Source of the DNA: Fimenecus sp045594885
Lineage (GTDB): Bacteria > Bacillota > Clostridia > Oscillospirales > Acutalibacteraceae
Length of the DNA: 44,836 nt
Direction of reading: 5' to 3'
NCBI GenBank assembly: GCA_045594885.1
Contig: JAZNZJ010000093.1
Coordinates: forward strand, 1-44,836
Each line of letters opens with the position of its first letter. Position 1 is the first letter of the stretch. The position numbers were made by a program, and so were the translations under genes. Shown here one piece after another: positions 15,645 to 25,349 of this stretch. The notes beneath the pieces are model-generated. The model saw only the letters and a program-made list of their open reading frames with translations. It was not told the DNA's origin and searched no databases.

Positions 15645-16841
15645 TTAAACCTCCAAGAAGAATGTGTCCGGTTTATTGGGATTAAAATTCTCATTTGCCC
15701 ACATCACTGTAACAAGGTTTTCAGTTTCACTTAAATTTATAATATTGTGGGTATATCCCGGCAACATATGAATTGCCTGAATCTTTTCACCTGTTACTTC
15801 AAAATTTAACACTTCATCGCTATCTATTTTTCTCATTTGAATAAGCCCATGTCCACTTACGACAATGAAAAACTCCCATTTCGTATTGTGCCAATGCTGA
15901 CCCTTTGTAATTCCGGGTTTAGAAATATTCACACTGAACTGACCGCATTTTTCTGTTTTTAAAAGTTCTGTGAATGAGCCTCTGTCATCACAATTCATCT
16001 TCAAATCAAAAATTGCTTTTTCTTTTGGAAGATATGAAAGATATGTTGAGTAAAGTTTTTTTGCAAATGAATTATAGGGAATTTCGGGCATTAAAAGTGT
16101 TTGTGGCTGATTTTTGAAAGATTCTAAAAGTTCAACAATTTCGCTCAATGTCACTTTATGAGTTATTGGTGCGGCACAATACTTACCGTCATCGCACAAA
16201 ATGGTTTCAATATCATTAAATTCGCAACGATGCTCTTTGCCCTCAAGTGCTAAAAGCATTTCATCTACTAAATCATCAATATATAAAAGTTCAAGTTGAA
16301 CTGACGGGTCATTTATTGTAATATCTAAATCATTTGCGATATTATTACAAAATGTTGCAACTGCACTATTATAATTGGGTCTGCACCATTTACCGAAAAG
16401 ATTAGGAAAACGGTACACCAAAACCTTTGCACCTGTTTTTTCAGAATAATCAAAGAAAAGTTCTTCCCCTGCTTTTTTGCTTCGTCCGTACTCACTGTCA
16501 TATCTGCCAATGAGAGTTGCCTGAATTGATGAAGACAAAACAACGGGACAAGTATTGTTATTCTTTTCAAGAGTTTCAAGAAGTGTTGATGCAAAGCCGA
16601 AATTGCCCTGCATAAATTCCTCTGTATTCTGCGGACGATTTACACCTGCAAGATTGAATACAAAATCAGCATTTTTACAAGCCTCTTCCAACAATTCAAA
16701 AGAAGAATCAATATCATAAGAATAAATTTCTTCAACACTGATATTGGGGTGAGTTCTGTCTTTACCCTCTTTGATATTATTTAATGCGGCAACAAGGTTT
16801 TTACCAACAAAACCATTAGCACCCGTAACGAGAATTTTCAT
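15645..16841 (-). CDS. capF: Bifunctional CapF/FnlB: NAD-dependent reductase with C-terminal cupin
   Basis: Second enzyme of UDP-L-FucNAc synthesis: C3 epimerisation by a cupin domain and C4 reduction by an SDR domain. The N-terminal Rossmann start KILVTGANGFVGKNL is followed by FNLAGVNRPQN and YGRSKKAGEELF (SDR Tyr-Lys). The last 120 or so residues are the cupin (GQHWHNTKWEFFIVVSGHG, then MLPGYTHNI). The ATG at 16841 is preferred to a TTG at 16856: GGGAG lies 9 bases before it and the TTG would overlap capE. The resulting 398-residue protein is slightly longer than CapF of other bacteria. Confidence 0.92.
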   Translation of the reverse strand: MKILVTGANGFVGKNLVAALNNIKEGKDRTHPNISVEEIYSYDIDSSFELLEEACKNADFVFNLAGVNRPQNTEEFMQGNFGFASTLLETLEKNNNTCPVVLSSSIQATLIGRYDSEYGRSKKAGEELFFDYSEKTGAKVLVYRFPNLFGKWCRPNYNSAVATFCNNIANDLDITINDPSVQLELLYIDDLVDEMLLALEGKEHRCEFNDIETILCDDGKYCAAPITHKVTLSEIVELLESFKNQPQTLLMPEIPYNSFAKKLYSTYLSYLPKEKAIFDLKMNCDDRGSFTELLKTEKCGQFSVNISKPGITKGQHWHNTKWEFFIVVSGHGLIQMRKIDSDEVLNFEVTGEKIQAIHMLPGYTHNIINLSETENLVTVMWANENFNPNKPDTFFLEV

Positions 16842-16843
16842 TT

Positions 16844-17887
16844 TTATTTCTCCCAATTAGCAAGTTCATCTTGAATATATTTGAGTGAAAGTAATTTTTC
16901 TTTTACCTCTTCAACTGTAAGTAATTCTGTATTATTTGAGTCAAACTCGTGAAGTGGATTACGTTCAACATTGCCGTCTGTAAAATATTTATCGTAGTTA
17001 AGGTCACGCTTATCGGCAGGTACTCGATAAAAATCTCCCAAGTCTATTGCATTTGAGCATTCTTCATTTGTGAGAAGTGCTTCAAACATCTTTTCACCGT
17101 GGCGAATACCGATTATTCTCTTTTCTGCTTCGGGACAGAAAATCTCTCTCACTGCGTCAGCGAGAACGTCAATTGTACAAGCAGGTGCTTTTTGAACAAG
17201 AATATCACCACTTACACCGTGTTCAAATGCATAAAGAACAAGGTCAACTGCTTCTTCAAGGCTCATAACAAAACGTGTCATCTGTGGCTCTGTGATTGTA
17301 ATTGGCTTACCCGCTTTAATTTGGTCAATCCAGAGAGGGATAACTGAACCACGTGAGCAAAGAACATTACCGTAACGAGTACAGCAAATTTTCGTTCTTT
17401 CGGGAGAAACTGTTCTTGATTTAGCAACAACAACTTTTTCCATCATAGCCTTTGATGTTCCCATAGCATTTACGGGATATGCAGCCTTATCTGTTGAAAG
17501 GCAGATTACAGTTTTTACACCTGCCTCAATGGCTGCGGTAAGAACATTATCAGTACCCAAAACATTGGTTTTTACTGCTTCAATCGGGAAAAACTCACAT
17601 GAGGGAACCTGCTTCAATGCGGCTGCGTGGAATATATAGTCAACACCATACATCGCGTTTTTTACAGATGCCAAATCACGAACATCACCAATATAAAACT
17701 TAAGTTTGTCAGCAATCTCCGGATGTGTTACCTGAAATTCGTGACGCATATCGTCCTGCTTTTTCTCGTCACGTGAGAAAACTCTGATTTCACCAATATC
17801 AGTTTCAATAAAACGTCTGAGCACAGTGTTACCAAATGAACCTGTACCTCCTGTAATCATCAAGGTTTTTCCTTCAAAAACACTCAT
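16844..17887 (-). CDS. capE: UDP-GlcNAc 4,6-dehydratase/5-epimerase CapE/FnlA
   Basis: First enzyme of the UDP-L-FucNAc branch: inverting dehydration of UDP-GlcNAc. The 347 residues are an extended SDR: TGGTGSFG at 12-19 for NAD, GDVRD near 67-71, STDKAAYPVN (131-140) and AMGTSK, where methionine (M142) occupies the position of the normal SDR catalytic tyrosine four before K146. That replacement is a known mark of the CapE/WbjB type against FlaA1/PseB. GGAGTGA precedes the ATG. It is followed at once by capF and capG, giving the whole pathway in order. Confidence 0.93.
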   Translation of the reverse strand: MSVFEGKTLMITGGTGSFGNTVLRRFIETDIGEIRVFSRDEKKQDDMRHEFQVTHPEIADKLKFYIGDVRDLASVKNAMYGVDYIFHAAALKQVPSCEFFPIEAVKTNVLGTDNVLTAAIEAGVKTVICLSTDKAAYPVNAMGTSKAMMEKVVVAKSRTVSPERTKICCTRYGNVLCSRGSVIPLWIDQIKAGKPITITEPQMTRFVMSLEEAVDLVLYAFEHGVSGDILVQKAPACTIDVLADAVREIFCPEAEKRIIGIRHGEKMFEALLTNEECSNAIDLGDFYRVPADKRDLNYDKYFTDGNVERNPLHEFDSNNTELLTVEEVKEKLLSLKYIQDELANWEK

Positions 17888-17916
17888 TTTTATTCACTCC
17901 GTAAATTAAATAATCT

Positions 17917-19440
17917 TTATTTTCTTAATAATTTTTTAAATACGCCTGTAATTAGACTTCTTTCATATTGATTAAAGCCTTTCAAAAGCATTAGTACACC
18001 AAAGCAGCCCACCAACACAACACCATTGATTAAAAATCTTAACAAACCGTGAGGTAAAGGATTAAACTGTTCCATAGCAAATCCCACCGCAAAAGTGATA
18101 AGGAAATATGGCGACATACTCAAAAACACATCTTTAATGAATGTTACCATATCAAGATTCATTTGTTTTTGATAAACAATTATCATAAGCAATACTCTTA
18201 CCACATAAGCAATAAATACTGCTAAGGCGGCACCTATTGCACCCCAGAAATGTGAGAAGATTAAAGATAAAACCACATTAACTGCACTCATAACCATAAA
18301 TACTTGTGCTTGAATCTTAACCTTATTTTCAACAACAAGAGTTGTATTTGCAATTTGCATTGGCAGATATAACATATTGGGAAGAAGTAATAATACTGCA
18401 CAATAATAACTCTGTACAAAATCCGGCTTATTCCAAATGTCAACAATAAAAGATTTACCAAGTGCTAAAAATCCAACTGAAACTAAGCCGACAAGCATAA
18501 GCTGTATTCTGCCGACCTTTACCATTAAAGGCATCAGCTCAGTATCTTTTTTGCCATCTACAATAATCTTTGAAATTCTTGGCATAAACATACCGTTAAT
18601 TGCTGTTGCAAAAGTATAAACATAACCCTCAACCGTACTTGCCAAACCGAAAATTGCAACCTCAACTGAACCTGCTGCACAAACGGCGGCAATAATTGAC
18701 GGTGATATACCCAAAATCAATCGTTGCAAAATATTGCCTACGGTTGTCCACATTGAAAAGCCAAAGATTTCTTTAAGCATTGATTTTTCAAAGAACTTAA
18801 AGTTTACCTTGACCGGTGTTTTGCTTTTTATGACAATCAATTTGAACACGATTGTAAGTAAGCCTACAATGGCATTTACCGATACAAGTGCATAAACACC
18901 CCAACCAAGTAACAGCGCAATTACTACCAATAAAATATTAAGTGCTTTATTAAAGAAATCGCAAAGTTTCAATACTATAAACTTTTCATAAGATGTTAAA
19001 ATTCCGTTAAGATTTGCAAACGGAAATGAAATCACACTGAAAACTGCAATAATTATATATATTATCTTGAATTTCTCAAGTTCCCCTGCTGAAAGGTTAA
19101 CATAAACCTTATCAAGCAGAAAGAAATATACCAACAACACCAAGAAAATAACAGCATCGACAATTAAGTACAATTTATATATCATACCAAGGAAGTTATT
19201 TACCGCCTGTTGATTATTCTGTGCTCTGAAACGAGAAATAAATCTTGAAACAGCCGCACCTAATCCAAAATCCATTACGAACAGTGTTATAAGTGATGTT
19301 GCAAGAGTATAGAGTCCGTAATCACTTTGACCAATTTGAGATAATAACCAAGGAGTATATATGAGCCCCGCTATAATATGAAATGCTATTGTACCGTAAG
19401 ATATTATTGCGCCAATTTTAATTTGTTTTGAATTGTTCAC
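17917..19440 (-). CDS. Wzx-type polysaccharide flippase
   Basis: Lipid-linked oligosaccharide flippase of the MOP superfamily (PST branch), moving the undecaprenyl-linked repeat unit across the membrane. The 507 residues fit about 14 membrane helices, with the N-terminal GAIISYGTIAFHIIAGLIYTPWLLSQ start and the GLYTLATSLITLFVMDFGLGAAVSRFISRFRAQ segment typical of the family. The start is GTG with GGAAGG nine bases upstream. It lies between the polymerase-like gene (22 bp) and capE (29 bp). Substrate specificity is not predictable from sequence. Confidence 0.9.
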   Translation of the reverse strand: MNNSKQIKIGAIISYGTIAFHIIAGLIYTPWLLSQIGQSDYGLYTLATSLITLFVMDFGLGAAVSRFISRFRAQNNQQAVNNFLGMIYKLYLIVDAVIFLVLLVYFFLLDKVYVNLSAGELEKFKIIYIIIAVFSVISFPFANLNGILTSYEKFIVLKLCDFFNKALNILLVVIALLLGWGVYALVSVNAIVGLLTIVFKLIVIKSKTPVKVNFKFFEKSMLKEIFGFSMWTTVGNILQRLILGISPSIIAAVCAAGSVEVAIFGLASTVEGYVYTFATAINGMFMPRISKIIVDGKKDTELMPLMVKVGRIQLMLVGLVSVGFLALGKSFIVDIWNKPDFVQSYYCAVLLLLPNMLYLPMQIANTTLVVENKVKIQAQVFMVMSAVNVVLSLIFSHFWGAIGAALAVFIAYVVRVLLMIIVYQKQMNLDMVTFIKDVFLSMSPYFLITFAVGFAMEQFNPLPHGLLRFLINGVVLVGCFGVLMLLKGFNQYERSLITGVFKKLLRK

Positions 19441-19461
19441 AAATATTACCTTCCTATGATA

Positions 19462-20529
19462 TTACTGCCAGAAAAAGCTATAAACTAATAAGCCTTCTCC
19501 ATTTAAGCGATAAATAAATAAAAATACAGATAAAACAGTAACGGCTGCCCTAATTATGAAGCCCACATGCTTATCAAATTGCGATATTGCATTGGGTAGG
19601 GCAATTATTTGACCAAACATAAAGTAGAAGCTTATTCTTTCTGCAATTCGCACTTCAGAGTAACGCATCAGATAGAAAACTGCACCAATCAAGGTCATAA
19701 ACACAAAAAATGAATAGTCTTTTTCCTTGCGTCGTTCACCGGCAAACACAATTGAGAAGAATAGAATAAGTACATATATTGCAACGGCAACAAAACCACC
19801 TGATTCAACCGATTCTTCATATTCCCTTTCGAAAACCATATTGCCCAATACTGCAATTTGTGGTGACAGAATAAGTAGCCCCGCTGCAATGCACGAACTA
19901 ACCAAGCCTGTTCTCACATTCATTTTAAATCCATATATGAAATAAATTATTATAAATACAATTGCAGATTTGTGGAACATTGTCGCCAACAGAACCACTA
20001 AAATGAATGGAACAAATTGTCTCTTTTTACAGAATTCAATGGCAAACAGACATATACTCATTGCCATAGCTTGTCTTAGGCCTTGCACCATAAAAGAATA
20101 CAATCCCAAACAAATAAACATTACAAAACTTAACTGTACATTTTCTGAATTCTTATAAATAAAGCGACAAACTGAAATTGTAAATAACAAACCTGAAAAA
20201 ACAAAAGCAAACTGACCACTTGAAAAAACCTGAGAAAAAAGCCATACATATGCCAAATAGCCTCTTTCCATTTTCGTGCTTTCTGCAATTGATTCTATCA
20301 TACCAAAGGACACATTACTTAATCTTTCCCAGTTGTTAAAGTAATTTTCAGAATCCACACTACCGATATATCTATTTCTTAATGCGATTATTAAAAACAT
20401 AACAATTCCGCACAAGAACAAAAACTGGCGTTTAGTTTTAACATTTTTATTTATTGACTTTTCAAAGCATATCGTTTCTATTGATGACACTATTATTGGA
20501 AATGCCGCCAAAAACAAATACCAAAACAT
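19462..20529 (-). CDS. EpsG-family/Wzy-like polysaccharide polymerase
   Basis: Predicted membrane polymerase joining repeat units at the outer face of the membrane. The 355 residues are hydrophobic with about ten helices. The ALRNRYIGSVDSENYFNNW segment (about 50-68) matches the EpsG signature of Arg, Gly, Asp and Tyr between helices 1 and 2; GLRQAMAMSICLFAIEFCKKR and FHKSAIVFIIIYFIY are also typical. Sequence identity among such polymerases is low, so the call rests on topology, those motifs and the adjacent flippase. GAGG lies upstream of the ATG. Without this gene no other polymerase is seen in the locus. Confidence 0.82.
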   Translation of the reverse strand: MFWYLFLAAFPIIVSSIETICFEKSINKNVKTKRQFLFLCGIVMFLIIALRNRYIGSVDSENYFNNWERLSNVSFGMIESIAESTKMERGYLAYVWLFSQVFSSGQFAFVFSGLLFTISVCRFIYKNSENVQLSFVMFICLGLYSFMVQGLRQAMAMSICLFAIEFCKKRQFVPFILVVLLATMFHKSAIVFIIIYFIYGFKMNVRTGLVSSCIAAGLLILSPQIAVLGNMVFEREYEESVESGGFVAVAIYVLILFFSIVFAGERRKEKDYSFFVFMTLIGAVFYLMRYSEVRIAERISFYFMFGQIIALPNAISQFDKHVGFIIRAAVTVLSVFLFIYRLNGEGLLVYSFFWQ

Positions 20530-20572
20530 TAATTCAGCCTCTTCTTTACATTTATATATAAAAATTTATATT

Positions 20573-21793
20573 TTACTTTTTCAATTCAATGAGTTTTTTA
20601 TATAAACTAATATATTCATCTATTCTTTCTTTTTTATCAAACTGAGAATGGACAAAATTTATACAATTTGAAGAATATGATGCCTTACCTTTTTCACGAA
20701 TCTTATTTACGCAAGTAAGAACTGCATCAAAATCACCTTTTTCTACTACATAACCACAACCCTCGCCAACAACCTCTTTGTTTGCTGTTGCGTCATAGCA
20801 AACAACGGGTGTTCCACAAGAAAGTGCTTCAACAGAAACTTTACCAAAAGTCTCTTCAGTAGAAAATGTTACGAACACATCTGCTAAATTATAATAACTT
20901 GACATTTCTTCAACTGAATGTGTTGTTCCTACCGCAATCATATTACTGGGCAGTTTTATATCTTTATTGATTGCACCAACGATAATTACCTTTGAATTTT
21001 CAGGAAGCTTTTCTGCTAATTTTATAAAACTTTTAAGGTCTTTTCGTTCATCCCAAATTGAAGCAACACCTAAAACTACAAAATCTTCTTTTATGTTAAG
21101 TTTTTCTTTAAGATAGGTAACATCTTTTTGACAAAAAGAATCGGTGTCAATCCAATTATATATTCTTTCTATTGCTTTTGCATCTGAGAAAAAAGGTGAT
21201 TCTTTTGCGGCTTCAGTTGCCCAATCAGAAACACCAACAACCGCTAAACTCTTTATCTTTTTTAATGAATTCAATTTATCGGTATATACTTCTTTTGTTC
21301 TGTCAAAAAACCAAGATTGATTACCGCTTTTAAGATTAGGGCAATTATTACATAGTGTTTTCCACTTCATACAATTCACTTTTGAGAAATGCACACATTT
21401 TCCGGTCATAAACCAAAAATCATGTAATGTAATTACTGTTGAAATATCATTTTTTGCAAGATATTCAAGAATCATTGGAACATTAATGTAATTTGAATGC
21501 ATATTACGTAAATGAACAATATCCGGTTTAATTTTGTCCATAAACTTCAAAAGTTTTTGTGTTTCTTTTCGAGAAAAGTAAGCTTGTTTACCAGTAACAC
21601 GTGACATAAAAGCATGAGTTTTTCTATCAAACTTATTACCGATTAAATACATTTTATCGTCGGGAATAATATTTGATATGGAATATGCAACATAAGAATC
21701 AATATTCATTTCGAGCAATGCGTCATGTAATTCTCTTGTTGTACGTCCCGTACTTGCTATATTATAGACCGCATTTACTTGTAACACCTTCAT
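20573..21793 (-). CDS. Glycosyltransferase family 4
   Basis: GT-B retaining glycosyltransferase of the GT4 group. The N-terminal half has VLQVNAVYNIASTGRTTRELH and a loop with four cysteines (GKCVHFSKVNCMKWKTLCNNCPN region, about residues 129-151) seen in colanic-acid WcaC-like enzymes and possibly metal-binding. The C-terminal nucleotide-sugar domain has FVVLGVASIWDERKDLKSFI and the ST-E-TFGKVSVEALSCGTPVV block with the E-x7-E motif. It lies mid-operon; donor and acceptor are unknown. The gap to the polymerase-like gene is 43 bp, the widest in the operon. Confidence 0.9.
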   Translation of the reverse strand: MKVLQVNAVYNIASTGRTTRELHDALLEMNIDSYVAYSISNIIPDDKMYLIGNKFDRKTHAFMSRVTGKQAYFSRKETQKLLKFMDKIKPDIVHLRNMHSNYINVPMILEYLAKNDISTVITLHDFWFMTGKCVHFSKVNCMKWKTLCNNCPNLKSGNQSWFFDRTKEVYTDKLNSLKKIKSLAVVGVSDWATEAAKESPFFSDAKAIERIYNWIDTDSFCQKDVTYLKEKLNIKEDFVVLGVASIWDERKDLKSFIKLAEKLPENSKVIIVGAINKDIKLPSNMIAVGTTHSVEEMSSYYNLADVFVTFSTEETFGKVSVEALSCGTPVVCYDATANKEVVGEGCGYVVEKGDFDAVLTCVNKIREKGKASYSSNCINFVHSQFDKKERIDEYISLYKKLIELKK

Positions 21794-21806
21794 TTTCTCG
21801 CCACCT

Positions 21807-23090
21807 TTATAATACTGATTTTATTACAGTATCAAATATGCTTAAAATTCTTTCTTCGCTATGATTTTCAAGCCCCAATTTGCGTGATTGTTCCGCACAT
21901 TGTGATAACAAATCAAGATTATTAACAAGCATTTCAAGTTTTTCTTTGATTTCATTGTCATTTGCCGCAACCACTGCCGCACTATTCTTTATAAAATACT
22001 GCATTGGTGCAGTTTCTTTACAACCAACCGCAAAAATGCATTTGCCACTTGAAAGATAATCAGTAATTTTTGTTGAAAATGAAAGTCTTGCAATTTTTGC
22101 ATCTTTACCGTCAATATCTTCAACAAAAAGCATCATATCTGACTTGCGTTGTATTTCAAGGACTTCACTCTGTGGCACAGGAGCATGAATATTACAATAA
22201 TCACAATTCAATACATTTTTTATTTCATCGCTCAAATTTGTTTTTGTGTAAATGTCAAACTGTATTTTTGTACCCTGACTGTTAATATCTTTTGCGGCTT
22301 TTACAATTCGTGCAAGTGTTTTATCACGACCAATCATCAGATTTCCCGTATAAACCGCCTTTATTGGATATTGAATTTCGCCATAATTTACAATGGGCTC
22401 AACTGATAATGGTTTTGTAAGAACAACACAATCTATGCCAAAGAATTTATCTGCTTCATCTTTGGTCATATCGGAAATCGCAAAAAATCTGCTTGTTTTC
22501 TTGGCAAGACTCTTTAGAGAGCTTCTTTGAAAAAATCTATATATTTTATAACCGATGTCACTTGACTGCTTATATGTAAAATTATCGTCCCAGATATAGC
22601 CAATAGCTTTTGCACCTGTTCTTTTAATTGCATATTCAACAATACGGTTAAGATGAATATACCCTTCCATTGAATGAAGAATGATGTCAGGCTTGAAACT
22701 GTCAAGAAATGCATTGAGTTCAGCAGTTTTCCAATTACCGAATTTCCATACTAATTCTCTTGCCATTAAAAGAGAGTATCTGCGTTTTTTCTGCATTTTT
22801 TGATAACGTTCATTATGCGCCGCAAGGTCTTCACCATTATCCTCTGAAAATTCAGGAATAATTTCCCTGCCTGTTTTTAAGTTTCTTTTCAGAACACTTT
22901 TCATAACCTTGTTTTCAGAAATTGAAAAATATCTTGAACATATTTTATTGTCAGGTATTTCATCACGAATACATATGTTAGCTATATTTTCGCTATCATA
23001 ATTTTTAAGCAAAGAAGTCCAAGTATTTGAACCCACCTTACTGTTCCATGATGCAACAGTTATAACTAAAATACGAGGTTGTTTTTTCAT
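21807..23090 (-). CDS. Putative glycosyltransferase (GT-B fold)
   Basis: Predicted cytoplasmic GT-B glycosyltransferase of 427 residues. The N-terminal half is divergent (ILVITVASWNSKVGSNTWTSLL), with GYIWDDNFTYKQSSDIGYKIYRFFQRSSLKSL. The C-terminal half has YTGNLMIGRDKTLARIVKAA and STKITDYLSSGKCIFAVG, recalling the donor-binding region of GT4-like enzymes, but the canonical E-x7-E is weak. It sits 13 bp before the GT4 gene and 10 bp after the first GT, so it is part of the operon and probably adds one sugar of the repeat unit. Confidence 0.75.
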   Translation of the reverse strand: MKKQPRILVITVASWNSKVGSNTWTSLLKNYDSENIANICIRDEIPDNKICSRYFSISENKVMKSVLKRNLKTGREIIPEFSEDNGEDLAAHNERYQKMQKKRRYSLLMARELVWKFGNWKTAELNAFLDSFKPDIILHSMEGYIHLNRIVEYAIKRTGAKAIGYIWDDNFTYKQSSDIGYKIYRFFQRSSLKSLAKKTSRFFAISDMTKDEADKFFGIDCVVLTKPLSVEPIVNYGEIQYPIKAVYTGNLMIGRDKTLARIVKAAKDINSQGTKIQFDIYTKTNLSDEIKNVLNCDYCNIHAPVPQSEVLEIQRKSDMMLFVEDIDGKDAKIARLSFSTKITDYLSSGKCIFAVGCKETAPMQYFIKNSAAVVAANDNEIKEKLEMLVNNLDLLSQCAEQSRKLGLENHSEERILSIFDTVIKSVL

Positions 23091-23100
23091 AATTTCTCAC

Positions 23101-24249
23101 TTACTTCAACAATCTTTCATATTCTTTTCTCTGATTTTCGAGCATTATTGGACGGTCATAAAGTGCTTTTGTTCTTTTATAAGCACCTTCACCCAACATT
23201 TTTGCTTTTTCTTTATTGCACAACAAATCCGTCATAACAGATTGAAGCTCTTGGGTGTTTTTCACTTCTACAAGAGCACAGGATTCGCCATCAACCATAA
23301 CCTCAGATGCACCGGGAATTTTTGTTGTTATTACAGGAACTGCAAGTGCACCCGACTCTTGAATAACCATACCGAATCCCTCACGATATGTGGGGTGCAC
23401 CAGTATATCCATCGCTGAATAAAATAATCTCATATCTTTATTGTCGGCTTTTCCTGTAAACACAACGCTTTCTGAACTATTTGCCCAAGAAACCAATTCT
23501 TGCGGAACACCTTGCATATCCTCCATAGGACCGACAATTAACAATTTTGTGTTTTTGTATGTTTCTGAAATATTTTTGTAAGCAGTCAATAATTCTGTAC
23601 AACCCTTATCAGTTGTTACTCTGCCGGCAAATCCAAAAACAAAATCATCATTACTTATATTGTATTTATCACGAATTAGTTTTTTCCACTCTTCTTTTTT
23701 TGAAATGTCATATGCTGACATATCAACACCGATTGTTCCGCCGTTACCAACTACCTTTGCCTTTTCTTTTTTGCAAAGACCTTCGTCAATAGCGAATTGC
23801 AAATTCATAGGGCTTACAATGCGGACATGAGTTGATAAGTGACATATCATTTTCTCAATAGATTTAAAGAATTTACGGGACAAACCTTCAAAAGTTATAT
23901 ATCTAATGCCCCATTGTGCGTAAATCCTTATAGGTATGCGAGCAAAAAAAGACGCAATACTTGCATAACAAGATGCATTCATTGTTGTGTATTGTATCAA
24001 ATCAAATTTTTCTCTTTTGAATACTTTATAAAAGTTCCACACTGATGCCAACCCTGAAAAATCAACACCTCTTGACATATGAACGGGAATATAATGAATA
24101 TACTCAGGAAGCGAGTTTGCAAATTCTTCATCATCAGTGCAAATGAGTGTAACATCATAATTACATGTATTGTGTAAATACTTTGCTGTTTCAACAACAA
24201 AAGCATTCATTGTAAAAGGAACTGTTGTAATTAAACATATTTTCTTCAT
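23101..24249 (-). CDS. Glycosyltransferase family 4 (CapM-like)
   Basis: GT-B retaining glycosyltransferase of 382 residues. The N-terminus KKICLITTVPFTMNAF is the first strand. VVGNGGTIGVDMSAYD resembles the linker of CapM/WbpY-like HexNAc transferases. FGFAGRVTTDKGCTELLTAY opens the C-terminal domain, and HPTYREGFGMVIQESGALAVPVITT is the donor-site E-x7-E region. Its position as the first transferase after the aldolase and its likeness to CapM make it a candidate for adding the second sugar, possibly FucNAc, but that is inference. AAAGGTAAG lies before the ATG. Confidence 0.88.
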   Translation of the reverse strand: MKKICLITTVPFTMNAFVVETAKYLHNTCNYDVTLICTDDEEFANSLPEYIHYIPVHMSRGVDFSGLASVWNFYKVFKREKFDLIQYTTMNASCYASIASFFARIPIRIYAQWGIRYITFEGLSRKFFKSIEKMICHLSTHVRIVSPMNLQFAIDEGLCKKEKAKVVGNGGTIGVDMSAYDISKKEEWKKLIRDKYNISNDDFVFGFAGRVTTDKGCTELLTAYKNISETYKNTKLLIVGPMEDMQGVPQELVSWANSSESVVFTGKADNKDMRLFYSAMDILVHPTYREGFGMVIQESGALAVPVITTKIPGASEVMVDGESCALVEVKNTQELQSVMTDLLCNKEKAKMLGEGAYKRTKALYDRPIMLENQRKEYERLLK

Positions 24250-24269
24250 ATTTTCTTACCTTTATTTAA

Positions 24270-25100
24270 TCAAGAATTCTTTCTTATCTGCTTGACAATT
24301 TCTTTGATTTTTTCTTTTACTATTTGATGATTTTCAGCATATTGTTCAGCAGTATATTTTGAAACTTCTTTTTCTTTTTCTCGAATATCTTTTACACCTT
24401 TGATAAAAATATCTTCAATATCTTTTGGATTTTCAACCTTATTTGCATCACAGAACCCACGTGAGAGAATTGCCATTTGTGAACCCTGAGCATAATGCTC
24501 TGTAATAATATATTCTGCAGGCAACATTCCGTAACCTACACGGGCAATTCCGCCGAAACCGAATTTAATCCCCTTTTTGCGAAATTTTTCACATAATGAA
24601 TGTACTGTTCCGTCAACAAGAAGCTCAAACATAAAGTCTTTTCCATAAGCCAAATGCAAGTCATTAAGACCAATATGCACTTCATCAATTCCTGGAACTT
24701 CTAAAATATTGTCAATATCTTCATAGGCTTCAATGGTTTCAACCAAAATTATGGTTTTTGCCCTACCATTTACAAAGCGAATAAAATCCTCAACTTCTTT
24801 GCGGGTTTTAAAATATGGCAGCATAATTACGTCAGCACCCGCCATAATTGCCTGCTCTATTTCCTCTTCAGAACCATCATACATATGATTGATTCTTACT
24901 TGAAGTTGAGCATCAGTCACTACACAGCGAAGTTTCTTTATATCTTCAATTGTATGGTGCGATTGTACAGTATCCATTCCACCCTGACGAAGCTCTTTAT
25001 CAAGTGATTCCATATCAACCCAGATGCGGTCAACACCTGCCTTTTGAGCAATCAAGGCAATATCAGGATTATTCGTTATATACATTAAAGTAAGTGACAT
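24270..25100 (-). CDS. HpcH/HpaI-family aldolase, first gene of the capsule operon
   Basis: Metal-dependent class II aldolase / citrate-lyase-beta-like TIM barrel of 276 residues. LMYITNNPDIALIAQKAGVDRIWVDMES is the family start, QVRINHM holds the catalytic arginine, ILVETIEAYEDIDNI the metal glutamate and HIGLNDLHLAYG the metal aspartate. The last 40 residues are Lys/Glu-rich and helical. Relatives cleave or form 2-oxo-acid aldols from pyruvate. Why such an enzyme heads a polysaccharide operon is unclear; it may make a keto-acid-derived sugar or substituent. A strong promoter lies upstream and AGAGGTG precedes the ATG. Family call firm, role open. Confidence 0.85.
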   Translation of the reverse strand: MSLTLMYITNNPDIALIAQKAGVDRIWVDMESLDKELRQGGMDTVQSHHTIEDIKKLRCVVTDAQLQVRINHMYDGSEEEIEQAIMAGADVIMLPYFKTRKEVEDFIRFVNGRAKTIILVETIEAYEDIDNILEVPGIDEVHIGLNDLHLAYGKDFMFELLVDGTVHSLCEKFRKKGIKFGFGGIARVGYGMLPAEYIITEHYAQGSQMAILSRGFCDANKVENPKDIEDIFIKGVKDIREKEKEVSKYTAEQYAENHQIVKEKIKEIVKQIRKNS

Positions 25101-25179
25101 ATCTGCACCTCTGCTTCACAATACTGAAAGAAAAAAACACACTACGGCATAATAATTCATTTTAAGTATGTTCTATGGT

Positions 25180-25208
25180 ATTATACTATTATTTAATTTT
25201 AAAGTCAA
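25180..25208 (-). promoter_or_regulatory. Promoter of the capsule operon
   Basis: Minus-strand TTGACT (25203-25208) and TATAAT (25180-25185) with a 17-bp spacer, giving a leader of about 75 nt before the aldolase ATG. It is the only clear promoter found for the nine-gene operon. Confidence 0.75.
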
Positions 25209-25308
25209 TGATAATCAACAGTATTTTACCCAAATGTTTAGCAAAAAAATGCACAAAATTTTATGCTACATTTTCTATAATTTTGGTTTACACGTATTAC
25301 ACTTTTTA

Positions 25309-25338
25309 TTGACTTTAAATGGTTTTTTATTATATAAT
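25309..25338 (+). promoter_or_regulatory. Promoter of the cofE-like-guaA operon
   Basis: TTGACT (25309-25314) and TATAAT (25333-25338) with an 18-bp spacer, leaving a leader of about 140 nt. Confidence 0.7.
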
Positions 25339-25349
25339 ACATAATAGTT

